A stretch of 64,000 nucleotides of DNA from Desulfovibrio aminophilus. GTDB taxonomy: Bacteria > Desulfobacterota > Desulfovibrionia > Desulfovibrionales > Desulfovibrionaceae. Positions within the stretch are counted from its first letter, which is position 1. The number at the start of each line of letters is the position of its first letter. Below, one piece after another: positions 35,481-44,515 of the stretch. The notes below the pieces were generated by a model. That model had not been told where the DNA came from, did not search any database, and saw only the letters and a program-made list of their open reading frames with translations. Made by a program: the position numbers and the translations under genes. Location: the NCBI RefSeq assembly GCF_023660105.1, contig NZ_JAMHGA010000044.1:186001-250000 (forward strand), given 5' to 3'.

Positions 35481-37895
35481 ATGCACGCCCATAAAGACCC
35501 CTTCGCCGACGGCCCCCTGCTCCTGGACCGGCGCGATCTCGTGGAATACGAGCACGCGCTCAAGGACGCCCTGCGCCGGTTCCTGCCCTTCACCTCCTAC
35601 AGCCTCTTCTTCCCCCGCCAGGGCGAGGACGAGGGGACCTTCGCGGCCGAATACCGCGCGGCGGACGGGGAGCTTCTGCTGCCCCTGGTCCTGCGCGGGC
35701 GGCTCCTGGCCTGGTTCATGGCCCGGGGGGTGAAGCTGGCCGCGCCCAAGAGCTCCCTGCGCTACCTCCAGGAGCTGGCCTCCTCGGTGCTGGAGCGGCT
35801 GCGGCTCCACAAGCAGGCCATCACCGACCCGCTCACCGGCCTGACCAGCCGCCGGCGCTTCCACCAGGATCTGGTCCTGGAGATCGGGCGCATCAAGGGC
35901 TGCCTCATGCCCGCCTCGGGCCAGCGCCTGGACGCCGACCTGCCGAGCTATTCCGGCTGCCTGGGCCTCGTGCTCATGGACCTGGACTGCTTCCAGCGCA
36001 TCAACGAGAACTACGGCTACGCCACGGGCGACCACATGGTGGCCGAGGTCGGCGCGGTCCTCGCCCGGGTCTGTCCCAAGCACGTGGTGGCCGCCCGGCT
36101 CCAGGACGACGCCTTCGCCCTGCTCCTGCCCGACGCCACCCCCAGGGTCTGCTTCCAGCTGGCCGAGATGGTCCGCGAGGAGGTGGGCAAGCTGGCCGTG
36201 ATCGACGACCTTTCCGGCGACCGCCTCCAGGTCTCGGCCAGCCTGGGCGCCATCAACTATCCCCAGGGCCTGTCCGGGGCCCAGCTCAAGCGCTCCGACG
36301 CCGAGCAGGCCCGCATCCTCCTGCGCAAGGCGCGCAAGGCCGTGGCCACGGCCAAGGACCACGGCCGCGACCGGGTCTTCGCCTACGCCGACGTGCTCAA
36401 ATCCGGCGGCCGCGTGCTGGAGGTCCTGCCCATGAACCGCCTCTCCACCAGCCTGGGCCGCTCCGTGGACGCCCAGGAGGGGCAGCGCTTCCTGGTCTGG
36501 TCCCCCAAGTACCAGAAGACCGCCGAGGCCAGGCTCAGCGAGGAGGACCGCCTGCTGGGCCGCTACCCCACGCTCTACAAGGGCGAGGTCGTGCTCACCG
36601 TGGCCCAGGACGAGATGAGCTTCGCCGAGGTCCTGCACACCTCCGACCCGTCCTGGACCGTGGAGCCCGGCGATCGCCTGACCCTCATCCAGGACAGCGA
36701 GAGCTTCTTTGACAATGAAACCGCCGCCGAGGGCGCGGCAGCGCAAAAGGACATGCTCACCGGACTCTATTCCTACCGCGACTTCCTGGCCTTCTTCGCC
36801 CGCGCGCGGCTGAAGCCCGAACGCTTCTGCCTGGCCCTGGCCCGCATCCAGGACCAGCCCGGCGACCGCACCCCCAACTTCCAGAAGCACATGGACGGCC
36901 TCGTGCTCCAGGCCAGCGAACTGGCCGCCGAAATCCTGGGCGGTTCCCCGGCGGGCGGCCGCTTCGGCCTGGCCGGACTGGCCTATTTCCTGCCCGACCG
37001 CGACCCGGAGGAGGTCCTGGCGGCAATGCGCACGCTCTGCTCCCAGGCCGCCGAGCGCCTGTCCCTGAACCTGGCCGTGGGCACGGCCTGCCACCCCTAT
37101 CTCAACTTCACCCGGGCGGACATCCTGGACAACGCCCGCAAGGCCCTGGACCACGCCCTGCTCCTGCCCCCTCCCCGGGCCGCCCTGTTCGACTCCGTGT
37201 CCCTGAACATCGCGGCCGACAAGCTCTACATGGACGGCGACATCTTCGGGGCCGTGGACGAATTCAAGCGCGCCCTGCTGGCCGACGAGAACAACGTCAC
37301 GGCCCGCAACTCCCTGGGCATCTGCCTGGCCCAGCTGGGGCGCTTCGACCAGGCCCGAAGCCACTTCGAGCAGGTCATCGCCCGGGACAAGCACGACATC
37401 ATGGCCCACTACAACCTGGGCCGAGCCTGCCAGCGGCTGGGCGACGTCCGCCGGGCGCGCGAGGCCTACCGCCGCTGCCTCAAGCTCGACCCGAACCACG
37501 TCTACAGCCTGATCCGCCTGGGCACCCTGGCCGAGGCCGAGAACAAGCTGGCCCAGGCCGAAAAGCTCTACGCCCAGGCCGCCGAGCTGCCCGAGGGCCG
37601 GGAGCGGGTCCTGCGCCACCTGGCCCGGGTCTGCCTGGCCCGGGGCGAGCGCGACCGCGCCCGCGAGTACCTGCATCTGGCGCTCAACGCCAACCACAAC
37701 GACGCCCTGGCCATGCACCTGCTGGCCCGGCTCTACCTGGAGTCCGGGGAAGACCCGCAGATCGCGGAGGTCCTGGCCCGCCAGAGCGCGGCCCTGGCCC
37801 CGGACCGCGAGGAGTACTGGCGGACCCTGGCCCAGGCCCTGAACGCGCAGGGCAAGGACGAGGAGGCGGCCAAGGTGGAGACGCGACTTATATAA
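35481..37895 (+). CDS. Degenerate dual-GGDEF protein with C-terminal TPR repeats
   Basis: An 804-residue cytoplasmic protein. The first GGDEF-like domain (about 115-310) has DPLTGLTSRRRF and MDLDCFQRINENYGYATGD, but the catalytic signature is RLQDDAFALLL rather than GGDEF. A second, more eroded copy (about 415-575) starts DMLTGLYSYRDF and has SPAGGRFGLAGLAYFL at the same place. TPR repeats occupy about 585-790 (NVTARNSLGICLAQLGRFDQARSHF and following). Cyclic-di-GMP synthesis is unlikely; a binding or scaffold role is more probable. The 3' end runs into an AT-rich region. Confidence 0.85.
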   Translation: MHAHKDPFADGPLLLDRRDLVEYEHALKDALRRFLPFTSYSLFFPRQGEDEGTFAAEYRAADGELLLPLVLRGRLLAWFMARGVKLAAPKSSLRYLQELASSVLERLRLHKQAITDPLTGLTSRRRFHQDLVLEIGRIKGCLMPASGQRLDADLPSYSGCLGLVLMDLDCFQRINENYGYATGDHMVAEVGAVLARVCPKHVVAARLQDDAFALLLPDATPRVCFQLAEMVREEVGKLAVIDDLSGDRLQVSASLGAINYPQGLSGAQLKRSDAEQARILLRKARKAVATAKDHGRDRVFAYADVLKSGGRVLEVLPMNRLSTSLGRSVDAQEGQRFLVWSPKYQKTAEARLSEEDRLLGRYPTLYKGEVVLTVAQDEMSFAEVLHTSDPSWTVEPGDRLTLIQDSESFFDNETAAEGAAAQKDMLTGLYSYRDFLAFFARARLKPERFCLALARIQDQPGDRTPNFQKHMDGLVLQASELAAEILGGSPAGGRFGLAGLAYFLPDRDPEEVLAAMRTLCSQAAERLSLNLAVGTACHPYLNFTRADILDNARKALDHALLLPPPRAALFDSVSLNIAADKLYMDGDIFGAVDEFKRALLADENNVTARNSLGICLAQLGRFDQARSHFEQVIARDKHDIMAHYNLGRACQRLGDVRRAREAYRRCLKLDPNHVYSLIRLGTLAEAENKLAQAEKLYAQAAELPEGRERVLRHLARVCLARGERDRAREYLHLALNANHNDALAMHLLARLYLESGEDPQIAEVLARQSAALAPDREEYWRTLAQALNAQGKDEEAAKVETRLI

Positions 37896-38081
37896 ATCTA
37901 TATTATATATATTAATCAAATTTATTATGCTGTTATTCTCTATTTACATATATCTGAAACTCACATAGTTTTTTTTCGCAAACCTGCGCGAGGCGGCCTC
38001 GCGACGCTGCTTTTCCCCCTGATTCCGGCGTAGCGGCCGAAGAATTCCAATGACGCATATATCGCATACATAACTTTATAG
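37896..38081. other. AT-rich gap before the EIIC-EAL gene
   Basis: No gene is seen. 37896-37975 is extremely AT-rich (repeated TATAT/TTAAT) and contrasts with the surrounding GC-rich genes. It is the probable promoter region of the EIIC-EAL fusion and possibly a boundary of transferred DNA. Confidence 0.5.
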
Positions 38082-40322
38082 ATGCATGCGCACCACTGGA
38101 TGATGACGGAACAGAAGCATCCGAAACCGACGGAGAGGGTGCTCCGTGTCTGGACCTCCGTCATCGAAACGCTGGGGGACATGCCTTTTTTTCTCGCGAT
38201 CCAGCGGGGCATGGCTCTCACCCTGCCTCTGATCCTTGTCGGAGCGGCGTCGCTCACCCTCAGGCACTTCCCACTTCCTGCTTTCCAACTCCTGTTGGAC
38301 TCTGCCGTGGGCCAAGGTTGGCGCATTCTTTGCGATGATCTCGTGGACGGATCTTTCGGCATCGCCTCCCTGGCGCTTCTCTGCACCTTCAGCGGCACCC
38401 TCGCGGCGATCCGCAACCAACGGCAGGCAGGACCGGCGCTGAGTCCGATCCTGACTGCCACGGTTTCACTGTCCTGTTTCTTCGTGCTGACCGTCCCGGG
38501 AAAAAACAACGCGTGGCAGACGCTCTTCTCCCTGGATCGGGGCATGCTGTTGGCGCTTTGCGTGGCGGCGGGGGGAAGCGGCCTCTTCCTGCGCCTTTCC
38601 CGCCTCCGCTTTCTGCGGCCCCGGCTCATGACGGTGGGGAACGACCCCGTCATACGCGACGTCCTGTCCGGCATGCCTGCGGCGATGCTCACCATCGTCG
38701 CGTTCGGCCTGCTCCGGATGTTGCTTCTCTCACTCGACGTCGTGGACCCCCGCACCGCCCTGGACACCCTGTTGGCCCAGCCCTTCTCCAAGGCCGGCGA
38801 CGACCTGGGCACAGCCCTGGGCTACGCCGGGCTGTCCCAGCTTTTTTGGTTCGTTGGCGCGCACGGGCCGAACGTGCTTTTCGCCGTCGAGGATAAAATT
38901 CTGATTCCAGCGGGCATCGCCAACGCGACGGCGGCGATCGTAGGCCAGAGCCCAGCCTTCGTCTTCACCAAGGCGTTCTTCGACGCCTTCACCCGCATGG
39001 GCGGCTCGGGCTGTACGCTCAGCCTCATCCTCGCCATCATGCTCAAGAGTCGGGACGGCGGCGCCCGCAAAATCTGCCTGCTCGCGCTGCTCCCCTCTCT
39101 GTTCAACGTAAACGAGCCCCTACTCTTCGGCATCCCCCTGGTCTTGAACCCACTGTATTTCATCCCTTTTCTCCTTGTCCCCATGATCCAGACCCTAGTC
39201 GCCTTCTCCGCCACAAGCATCGGACTGCTGCCCCACACCCTGGCCGGGATGCCCTGGACCACGCCCGTGCTGCTCAGCGGATACACGGCCACGGGCTCTC
39301 TCGCCGGTCCAGTCATACAGATCGTCAACCTCGCCCTCGGCGCGGCTCTGTATTTGCCCTTCGTCCACCTTTCCGACCAACTGCGCCAACGTCAGGGACA
39401 CCGGACGATCGACCTGCTCCTGCTCGCCGCCAACGGAGGCGGACCGCGCCTCGGGGGGCGAAAATGCCTCGACCTCGTCGGCGAGGGAGGGCGCGCCGCC
39501 AAGGCCCTGGCAGAAGACCTGGAGTGGGCCCTGATTCACGACAATCAGCTTTTTCTCCAGTATCAGCCCCAGGTCGAGGCCGAAACCGGCCGGGTGCATG
39601 GAGTGGAGGCGTTGCTGCGCTGGCGGCACCCCATCTACGGACAAATTCCCCCCTCCGTCGCGGTCGCCTTGGCCGAGGACACGGAACACATTGGGAGGCT
39701 GGGGATGTTCGTTCTGAACGAGGCATGCGCCCAGCGGGCCGCGTGGAGAGACTTGGCCCCGAACGATCTCGGCATCTCGGTGAACGTCTCGCCTCGGCAA
39801 TTGCTGGATCCGTTCTTCGCCCAAAAGGTCATGGACATCCTGCGCGCCAACGACTTGCCGCCAAGGCTTCTTGAACTGGAAATCACGGAATCCACCGTGC
39901 TCGAACCCAACGCCCTCACCCTAGATACGCTGAACGGCCTGAGGAATAGCGGAGTGCGGGTGGCCATTGACGACTTCGGGATGGGGCACGTTTCGCTGAG
40001 ATATTTACGGGAATTTCCAGTGGACACGGTGAAGATCGACCGTTCCCTGACTGCGGCGGCTCCGGGGGCTGTCAACGAACACATCGTGAGCAGCATCGTG
40101 GAGTTGAGCCGCACGCTCGGCTTCCTCACCGTGGTGGAGGGTGTGGAGACGCCGGAGCAGGTGGAACGTTTCCGAACACTCGGCTGCTCCCTCTTCCAAG
40201 GATATCTCTTCAGCGCTCCGGTCTCCGGCGAAGATTGTCTGGCGTTTTTCAAAAAAAGGTCGGCAGCTCGCTCCTCCTCATCCCGCCAAACTCCTCTCCT
40301 CCGGCCCGCTGGACATGGCTGA
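38082..40322 (+). CDS. PTS EIIC-like membrane domain fused to a cyclic-di-GMP phosphodiesterase (EAL)
   Basis: A 746-residue fusion. Residues about 20-440 form a multi-spanning EIIC (lactose/cellobiose-type) sugar-transport domain with LLPSLFNVNEPLLFGIPLVLNP, the family's 'NE(P)xxFG' substrate motif. Residues about 485-730 are an EAL domain with intact VEALLRWRHP, NVSPRQL, LELEITES, IDDFGMG, DTVKIDRSL and VVEGVETPEQ, so it should hydrolyse c-di-GMP. No EIIA/EIIB genes are nearby. Starts at 38082, 38100 and 38103 are possible; none has a clear ribosome site. Codon use is less GC-biased than the neighbours, and both flanks are AT-rich or sparse, hinting at acquisition. Confidence 0.88.
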   Translation: MHAHHWMMTEQKHPKPTERVLRVWTSVIETLGDMPFFLAIQRGMALTLPLILVGAASLTLRHFPLPAFQLLLDSAVGQGWRILCDDLVDGSFGIASLALLCTFSGTLAAIRNQRQAGPALSPILTATVSLSCFFVLTVPGKNNAWQTLFSLDRGMLLALCVAAGGSGLFLRLSRLRFLRPRLMTVGNDPVIRDVLSGMPAAMLTIVAFGLLRMLLLSLDVVDPRTALDTLLAQPFSKAGDDLGTALGYAGLSQLFWFVGAHGPNVLFAVEDKILIPAGIANATAAIVGQSPAFVFTKAFFDAFTRMGGSGCTLSLILAIMLKSRDGGARKICLLALLPSLFNVNEPLLFGIPLVLNPLYFIPFLLVPMIQTLVAFSATSIGLLPHTLAGMPWTTPVLLSGYTATGSLAGPVIQIVNLALGAALYLPFVHLSDQLRQRQGHRTIDLLLLAANGGGPRLGGRKCLDLVGEGGRAAKALAEDLEWALIHDNQLFLQYQPQVEAETGRVHGVEALLRWRHPIYGQIPPSVAVALAEDTEHIGRLGMFVLNEACAQRAAWRDLAPNDLGISVNVSPRQLLDPFFAQKVMDILRANDLPPRLLELEITESTVLEPNALTLDTLNGLRNSGVRVAIDDFGMGHVSLRYLREFPVDTVKIDRSLTAAAPGAVNEHIVSSIVELSRTLGFLTVVEGVETPEQVERFRTLGCSLFQGYLFSAPVSGEDCLAFFKKRSAARSSSSRQTPLLRPAGHG

Positions 40323-40367
40323 AGCGGCGGCTCAGGCCGCGTCGGCACCGCAAGGCCCGCGGCTGGG

Positions 40368-41120
40368 CTAGCCCTTCCAGGCGATGAGGATGAGCGCGGC
40401 CAGGGCCAGGAACGGTCCGAAGGGCACGGCCGTCCTGAGTCCGTCGGCGTCCGGGCGGCGGAGATAGAACACGCCGGCGGCCAGGGCCGTGACCCCGGCC
40501 AGGATGAAGAGCAGGGGCAGGGCCAGGGGCCCCGTCAGCGCGCCGATGGAGAGCATGAGCTTCACGTCGCCCAGCCCCAGGCCCTCGACCTTGCGCAGGC
40601 GCATGTGCGCGAAGCGCAGAATCCAAAGAAAGGCCGCGCCCGCCAGGGCCCCGATGAGAGGCTCCAGCCAGCCCCGGCCGAGGAGCCAGGCCGCCGCCGG
40701 ATAGGCCAGGGCCGCCGCCGGAAGGGTCAGGAAGTCGGGCAGCAGGAAGCTGTCCAGGTCGATGAACGCGGCCGTGATGCAGGCCCAGCCGAAGGCCCCG
40801 TATACCGCGAAGGCCCAGGACGGGCCGAAGCGCCAGGCCAGAATCCCGAACCACAGGCCGCAGGCCAGTTCGATGAGCAGGTTGCGGACGCCGATGGGCG
40901 CGCCGCAGCCCCGGCAGCGGCCGTTCTGGAGCAGGTAGCTGAGCACCGGGATGTTCTCGCCCCAGGTCAGGGTCCGGCCGCAGGAGTCGCAGAAGGAGCG
41001 GGCCGGGGAGAGGATCGAGACCTCGGCCAGCCAGCGGTGGGCCACGCAGCCGGCGAAGCTGCCCAGGGCCAGGCCCAGGATCGCGGCCGGAAGGACCAGA
41101 AGCCAGTCGCCCCCGGTCAT
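40368..41120 (-). CDS. pilD: Prepilin leader peptidase / N-methyltransferase
   Basis: A 250-residue polytopic inner-membrane aspartic protease of type IV pili or type II secretion. N-terminal LGLALGSFAGCVAHR, two Cys pairs (CDSCGRTL, CRGCGAPI), ITAAFIDLDSFLLPD with the first catalytic Asp, and the GLGLGDVKLM GxGD motif with the second. ATG 41120 gives the normal N-terminus. No pilus genes are adjacent, so it probably serves loci elsewhere. It is divergent from the PaaK-like ligase. Confidence 0.94.
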   Translation of the reverse strand: MTGGDWLLVLPAAILGLALGSFAGCVAHRWLAEVSILSPARSFCDSCGRTLTWGENIPVLSYLLQNGRCRGCGAPIGVRNLLIELACGLWFGILAWRFGPSWAFAVYGAFGWACITAAFIDLDSFLLPDFLTLPAAALAYPAAAWLLGRGWLEPLIGALAGAAFLWILRFAHMRLRKVEGLGLGDVKLMLSIGALTGPLALPLLFILAGVTALAAGVFYLRRPDADGLRTAVPFGPFLALAALILIAWKG

Positions 41121-41229
41121 CGCCGCCCCCCCCCATGTCTCTTGAACTGCGCCGTTTTTTGCTGCATGTAGGGGCGGGTATCCCAATTCCCGGGGTCGGG
41201 CAAGACCCCTCGCAAGGAGCGCGCGTCCC

Positions 41230-42522
41230 ATGCCCAAGAAACACCGCTTTCTGCCCCACCTGCAGCCCGAACAGATCGCCCGCATCCAGGACGAGGGCCT
41301 GCGCTGGACCGTGGCCCACGCGGCCAAGGGCAGTCCATACTACCGCAAGAAGTTCAAGGAGGCCGGAGTCGATCCGGCCGGGATCAGGGGCCTGGACGAC
41401 CTGCGCGCCCTGCCCTTCACCACGGCCCAGGACCTCCAGGAGGGCTACCCCCTGCCGCTGCTCTCCGTGCCCGAGGAGGAGGTGGTGCGCATCCACGCCT
41501 CCAGCGGCACCACGGGCAAGCGCAAGGTCCTGGCCTACACCCAAAACGACATCGAGACCTGGAAGGAGATGTTCGCCCGCTGCTACGAGCTGGCCGGACT
41601 GACGCCCAGGGACCGCGTGCAGATCTGCGTGGGCTACGGCCTGTGGACCGCCGGGAGCGGCTTCCAGCTCGGCTGCGAGCACTTCGGGGCCATGGCCGTG
41701 CCCGTGGGCCCGGGCATGCTGGACATCCAGCTCCAGATGCTCGTGGACATGCGGACCACCTGCCTCTGCTCCACGGCCTCCATGGCCCTGCTCATGGGTG
41801 AGGAGGTGGAGCGCCACGGCCTGCGCGGCAAGCTGGCGCTCAAGCGCTGCATCTTCGGCTCCGAGGCCCACACGCCCAAGATGCGCCGCCAGTTCGAGCG
41901 CGCCCTGGGCCTGGAGGCTAGCTTCGACATCTCCGGCATGACCGAACTCTACGGCCCGGGCGCGGGCCTGGAGTGCGAGGCCCGCAACGGCATCCACTAC
42001 TGGGCCGACCTGTACATCGTGGAGATCCTCGACCCGGCCACGCTCGAACCCGTGGAGCCCGGCAAGGTGGGCGAGATGGTCGTCACCTCCTTGCGCAAGG
42101 AGGCCGCCCCACTCGTCCGCTACCGCACCCGCGACCTGACCCGGCTCCTGCCCGGGGCCTGTTCCTGCGGGCTGTGCCTGCCGCGCCACGACCGCATCCA
42201 GGGCCGCTCCGACGACATGTTCATCTTCCGGGGCGTGAACGTCTACCCCGGCCAGATCGCGGCGGTGCTGGAGAAATTCCGGGAGTTCTCCTCGGAATAC
42301 CAGATCTGCCTGCGCCGCAAGGAGGGCCTGGACCACATGAAGGTGCGGCTGGAAAGGCTGCCCGGCGCGGAGGGAGACCCCGACGCCCTGGCCAAGGCCG
42401 TGTCCGACGAGATCAGGCGGCAGATACTGGTGCGGGGCGAGGTGGAAGTCCTGGTCCCCGGCGCGCTGCCGCGCAGCTTCTCCAAGACCAAGCGGGTCGT
42501 CGACGACCGGGACAAGGAGTAG
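41230..42522 (+). CDS. Phenylacetate-CoA ligase-like (PaaK family) adenylate-forming enzyme
   Basis: A 430-residue ANL-superfamily ligase. HASSGTTGKRKVLAYT is the AMP/phosphate loop, SGMTELYGPG is the A5-type motif, YRTRDLTRL and GRSDDMFIFRGVNVYPGQI form the hinge, and the C-terminal Lys is in SFSKTKRVV. PaaK forms aryl-CoA thioesters, but in anaerobes without a phenylacetate pathway such genes often act on other aryl or indole acids. No paa genes are nearby, so the substrate is unassigned. The next gene starts 43 nt downstream. Confidence 0.85.
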   Translation: MPKKHRFLPHLQPEQIARIQDEGLRWTVAHAAKGSPYYRKKFKEAGVDPAGIRGLDDLRALPFTTAQDLQEGYPLPLLSVPEEEVVRIHASSGTTGKRKVLAYTQNDIETWKEMFARCYELAGLTPRDRVQICVGYGLWTAGSGFQLGCEHFGAMAVPVGPGMLDIQLQMLVDMRTTCLCSTASMALLMGEEVERHGLRGKLALKRCIFGSEAHTPKMRRQFERALGLEASFDISGMTELYGPGAGLECEARNGIHYWADLYIVEILDPATLEPVEPGKVGEMVVTSLRKEAAPLVRYRTRDLTRLLPGACSCGLCLPRHDRIQGRSDDMFIFRGVNVYPGQIAAVLEKFREFSSEYQICLRRKEGLDHMKVRLERLPGAEGDPDALAKAVSDEIRRQILVRGEVEVLVPGALPRSFSKTKRVVDDRDKE

Positions 42523-42565
42523 CGCCGCCCCGGCGCGCCCGAAACACCCCGGCGAGGAGGCAGCC

Positions 42566-44107
42566 GTGCCCACGCTCTCCCGGCGCGCCGAGCGCCATGT
42601 GGTCATCGACCGCCGCCCGGGCCACTATCTCTGCTTCCCGGACGTCTGCCGCGCGGACGACGGCCGCCTGCTCGTGGCCTACAACGAATTCGACCGGCAC
42701 GTAGGCACGCGCCGCCGCCTGCTCCTGCGGGAGAGCGCCGACCACGGCCGCTCCTGGTCCGAGCCGCGCATCCTGCGGGCGGAAAACGGCCACTGCCCGC
42801 GCTTCTCCCGGCTCTCCTCCGGCCAGATGACCCTCTCCGACGACGCGGGCTCGCTCCTGTTCTGGAGCGCGAACCAGGGCCGCGACTGGTGCTCCCAGCA
42901 CATGGCCGGGGTGTCCCACGGCCTGCTGGACCGCATCCTGGAGCTGGGCGCCGACACCCTCCTGCTCACGGGCCACGCGGCGCGCGGCGGCGTCGCCCTG
43001 CCCGCGACGCGCCAGCCGCTCATCGAGCAGATGGTCTACCGCTCCACCAACCGAGGCCAGACCTGGGCGCCCTGGACGGTCCTGGCCCGCGACCCGAACC
43101 TCATGCTCTGCGAGGCGAGCATGGTCCGCCTGCCAGACGGGACCATCCTGGCGCTCATGCGCGAGAACAGCTTCGTCTACGAGCCCATGTACGCCTGCGT
43201 TTCGACGGACGACGGGGACACCTGGTCCGAGCCCCGGCCCACGCCGCTCATCGGCCACCGGCCCACCCTGGGGCTGACCTCCGGCGGTGGATTGCTGGCC
43301 ACCTACCGCAACCTGGGACCGGACGGCGGTACGGCGGCCTGGCTGGGGAGCGTCGAGGAGCTCTGCTCGGACTTCATGGTCCACGGCCTGGCCCCCTCGC
43401 CCGGCAACCCCGCGCTCACGGAGGACGGCCTGCTCATCCGCAACGCAAACGGCCCCGAGGCCCCGGCGCGCTATGCCCTGCGGCCCATCACCGATCCGCA
43501 ACGGGCCGTGGCCGAGCTGGAGGCGCGGGTGCTCTGCCGGGCCGCGGAGACGAACGGCTGCGGCCTGCGCTTCGGCGTCTGGTGGAAGATCTTTCCGGAC
43601 CGCATCGTGGCCGAACTGCCCGACGCCGAACCGGTGCGCCTGCGCCGGGGCCGGTTCCAGAACATCCGGCTGGTCTACGCCGGGGGCGTGGTCTCCCTGT
43701 TCGTCAACGGCAGGCCGCGCCAGGAGATTTCCGTGGACGCCCGCGCGGCGGACACCCGGCCCATGGTCTTCGGCACGCGCCACGCCTCGGAAGAGAACGG
43801 CGGGGAACACGTCTGGCAAAGCCTGCGGCTGCGCATCACGGAGCCGCGCTACGACCGGACCTACCGCTGGGATTGGAACGCCGGGCAGGGGCTGCCCGAC
43901 GCCCAAGCCCGGGCCCGGGTGCTGGAGCTGGCCAACGACCGCAAGGCCAGCCCCCCGGACTACGGCTACTCCGGCTGGTGCGAGCTGCCCGACGGACGCT
44001 TCTTCTGCGTCTTCCACCACGGCGGCGGGGACTCCCCGGACTACCGGCCCGGGTTCAGCTCGCACGTGCGCGGCTGTTGGTTCGAGGCGTCTGATTTCGA
44101 TAAATGA
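42566..44107 (+). CDS. Sialidase-fold (BNR/Asp-box) protein
   Basis: A 513-residue protein without signal peptide. Three Asp-box repeats are visible: SADHGRSWSEP (about residue 55), STNRGQTWAPW (about 160) and STDDGDTWSEP (about 215), matching S-x-D-x-G-x-T/S-W of the six-bladed sialidase beta-propeller. Residues about 290-440 look like an inserted concanavalin/LamG-like segment (VVSLFVNGRPRQEISVD). The family includes exo-alpha-sialidases and many non-sialidases. There are no sialic acid catabolism genes nearby, so activity is not claimed. Confidence 0.75.
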   Translation: MPTLSRRAERHVVIDRRPGHYLCFPDVCRADDGRLLVAYNEFDRHVGTRRRLLLRESADHGRSWSEPRILRAENGHCPRFSRLSSGQMTLSDDAGSLLFWSANQGRDWCSQHMAGVSHGLLDRILELGADTLLLTGHAARGGVALPATRQPLIEQMVYRSTNRGQTWAPWTVLARDPNLMLCEASMVRLPDGTILALMRENSFVYEPMYACVSTDDGDTWSEPRPTPLIGHRPTLGLTSGGGLLATYRNLGPDGGTAAWLGSVEELCSDFMVHGLAPSPGNPALTEDGLLIRNANGPEAPARYALRPITDPQRAVAELEARVLCRAAETNGCGLRFGVWWKIFPDRIVAELPDAEPVRLRRGRFQNIRLVYAGGVVSLFVNGRPRQEISVDARAADTRPMVFGTRHASEENGGEHVWQSLRLRITEPRYDRTYRWDWNAGQGLPDAQARARVLELANDRKASPPDYGYSGWCELPDGRFFCVFHHGGGDSPDYRPGFSSHVRGCWFEASDFDK

Positions 44108-44176
44108 GTGCTTGGCGAAAGAGGCCGGCGCGGCTATGATGCGTCACCTCACGCCCGCACAGACAAGGAGAGTGGA

Positions 44177-44506
44177 ATGGAATTCGAGAGCGCCAAACAG
44201 GGCAAGGCCGTGGTGATCAAGGCCAAGGGACGCATGGACGCGGCCTCGGCCCCGGAGTTCGAGGCCGAATGCGGCCGGTTCATCGACCAGGGCGAGACGC
44301 TTCTGGCCGTGGACCTGGGCGGCGTGGACTACCTGAGCAGCGCCGGGCTGCGCAGCATCCTGGCCGCAGCCAAGCGGCTCAAGGCCCGCCAGGGCGAAAT
44401 CCGCTTCTGCGGCCTCTCCGGCATGGTCCAGGAAGTCTTCTCGGTTTCCGGCTTCTCGTCCATGTTCCAGGTCCGCCCGAGCCTGAACGACCTGCTCGGC
44501 GACTGA
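44177..44506 (+). CDS. STAS-domain anti-sigma factor antagonist
   Basis: A 109-residue single STAS domain (SpoIIAA/RsbV type). DLGGVDYLSSAGLRSILAAAKRL is the phosphoacceptor block, with Ser55 aligning to the phosphorylated Ser. Such proteins partner with an anti-sigma kinase; none is adjacent. ATG 44177 is preceded by AAGGAGAG; the longer in-frame start is rejected. Confidence 0.9.
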   Translation: MEFESAKQGKAVVIKAKGRMDAASAPEFEAECGRFIDQGETLLAVDLGGVDYLSSAGLRSILAAAKRLKARQGEIRFCGLSGMVQEVFSVSGFSSMFQVRPSLNDLLGD

Positions 44507-44515
44507 CCTCCCCGC

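Noticed and set aside
37961-38812. 283-codon ORF antisense to the EIIC-EAL gene
   Set aside because: Shadow frame of a gene with clear domain content; Arg/Ser-rich composition typical of antisense reading in GC-rich DNA.
41230-42522. True phenylacetate catabolic PaaK
   Set aside because: The ligase fold is clear, but no phenylacetyl-CoA oxygenase or other paa genes are nearby; the substrate is left open.
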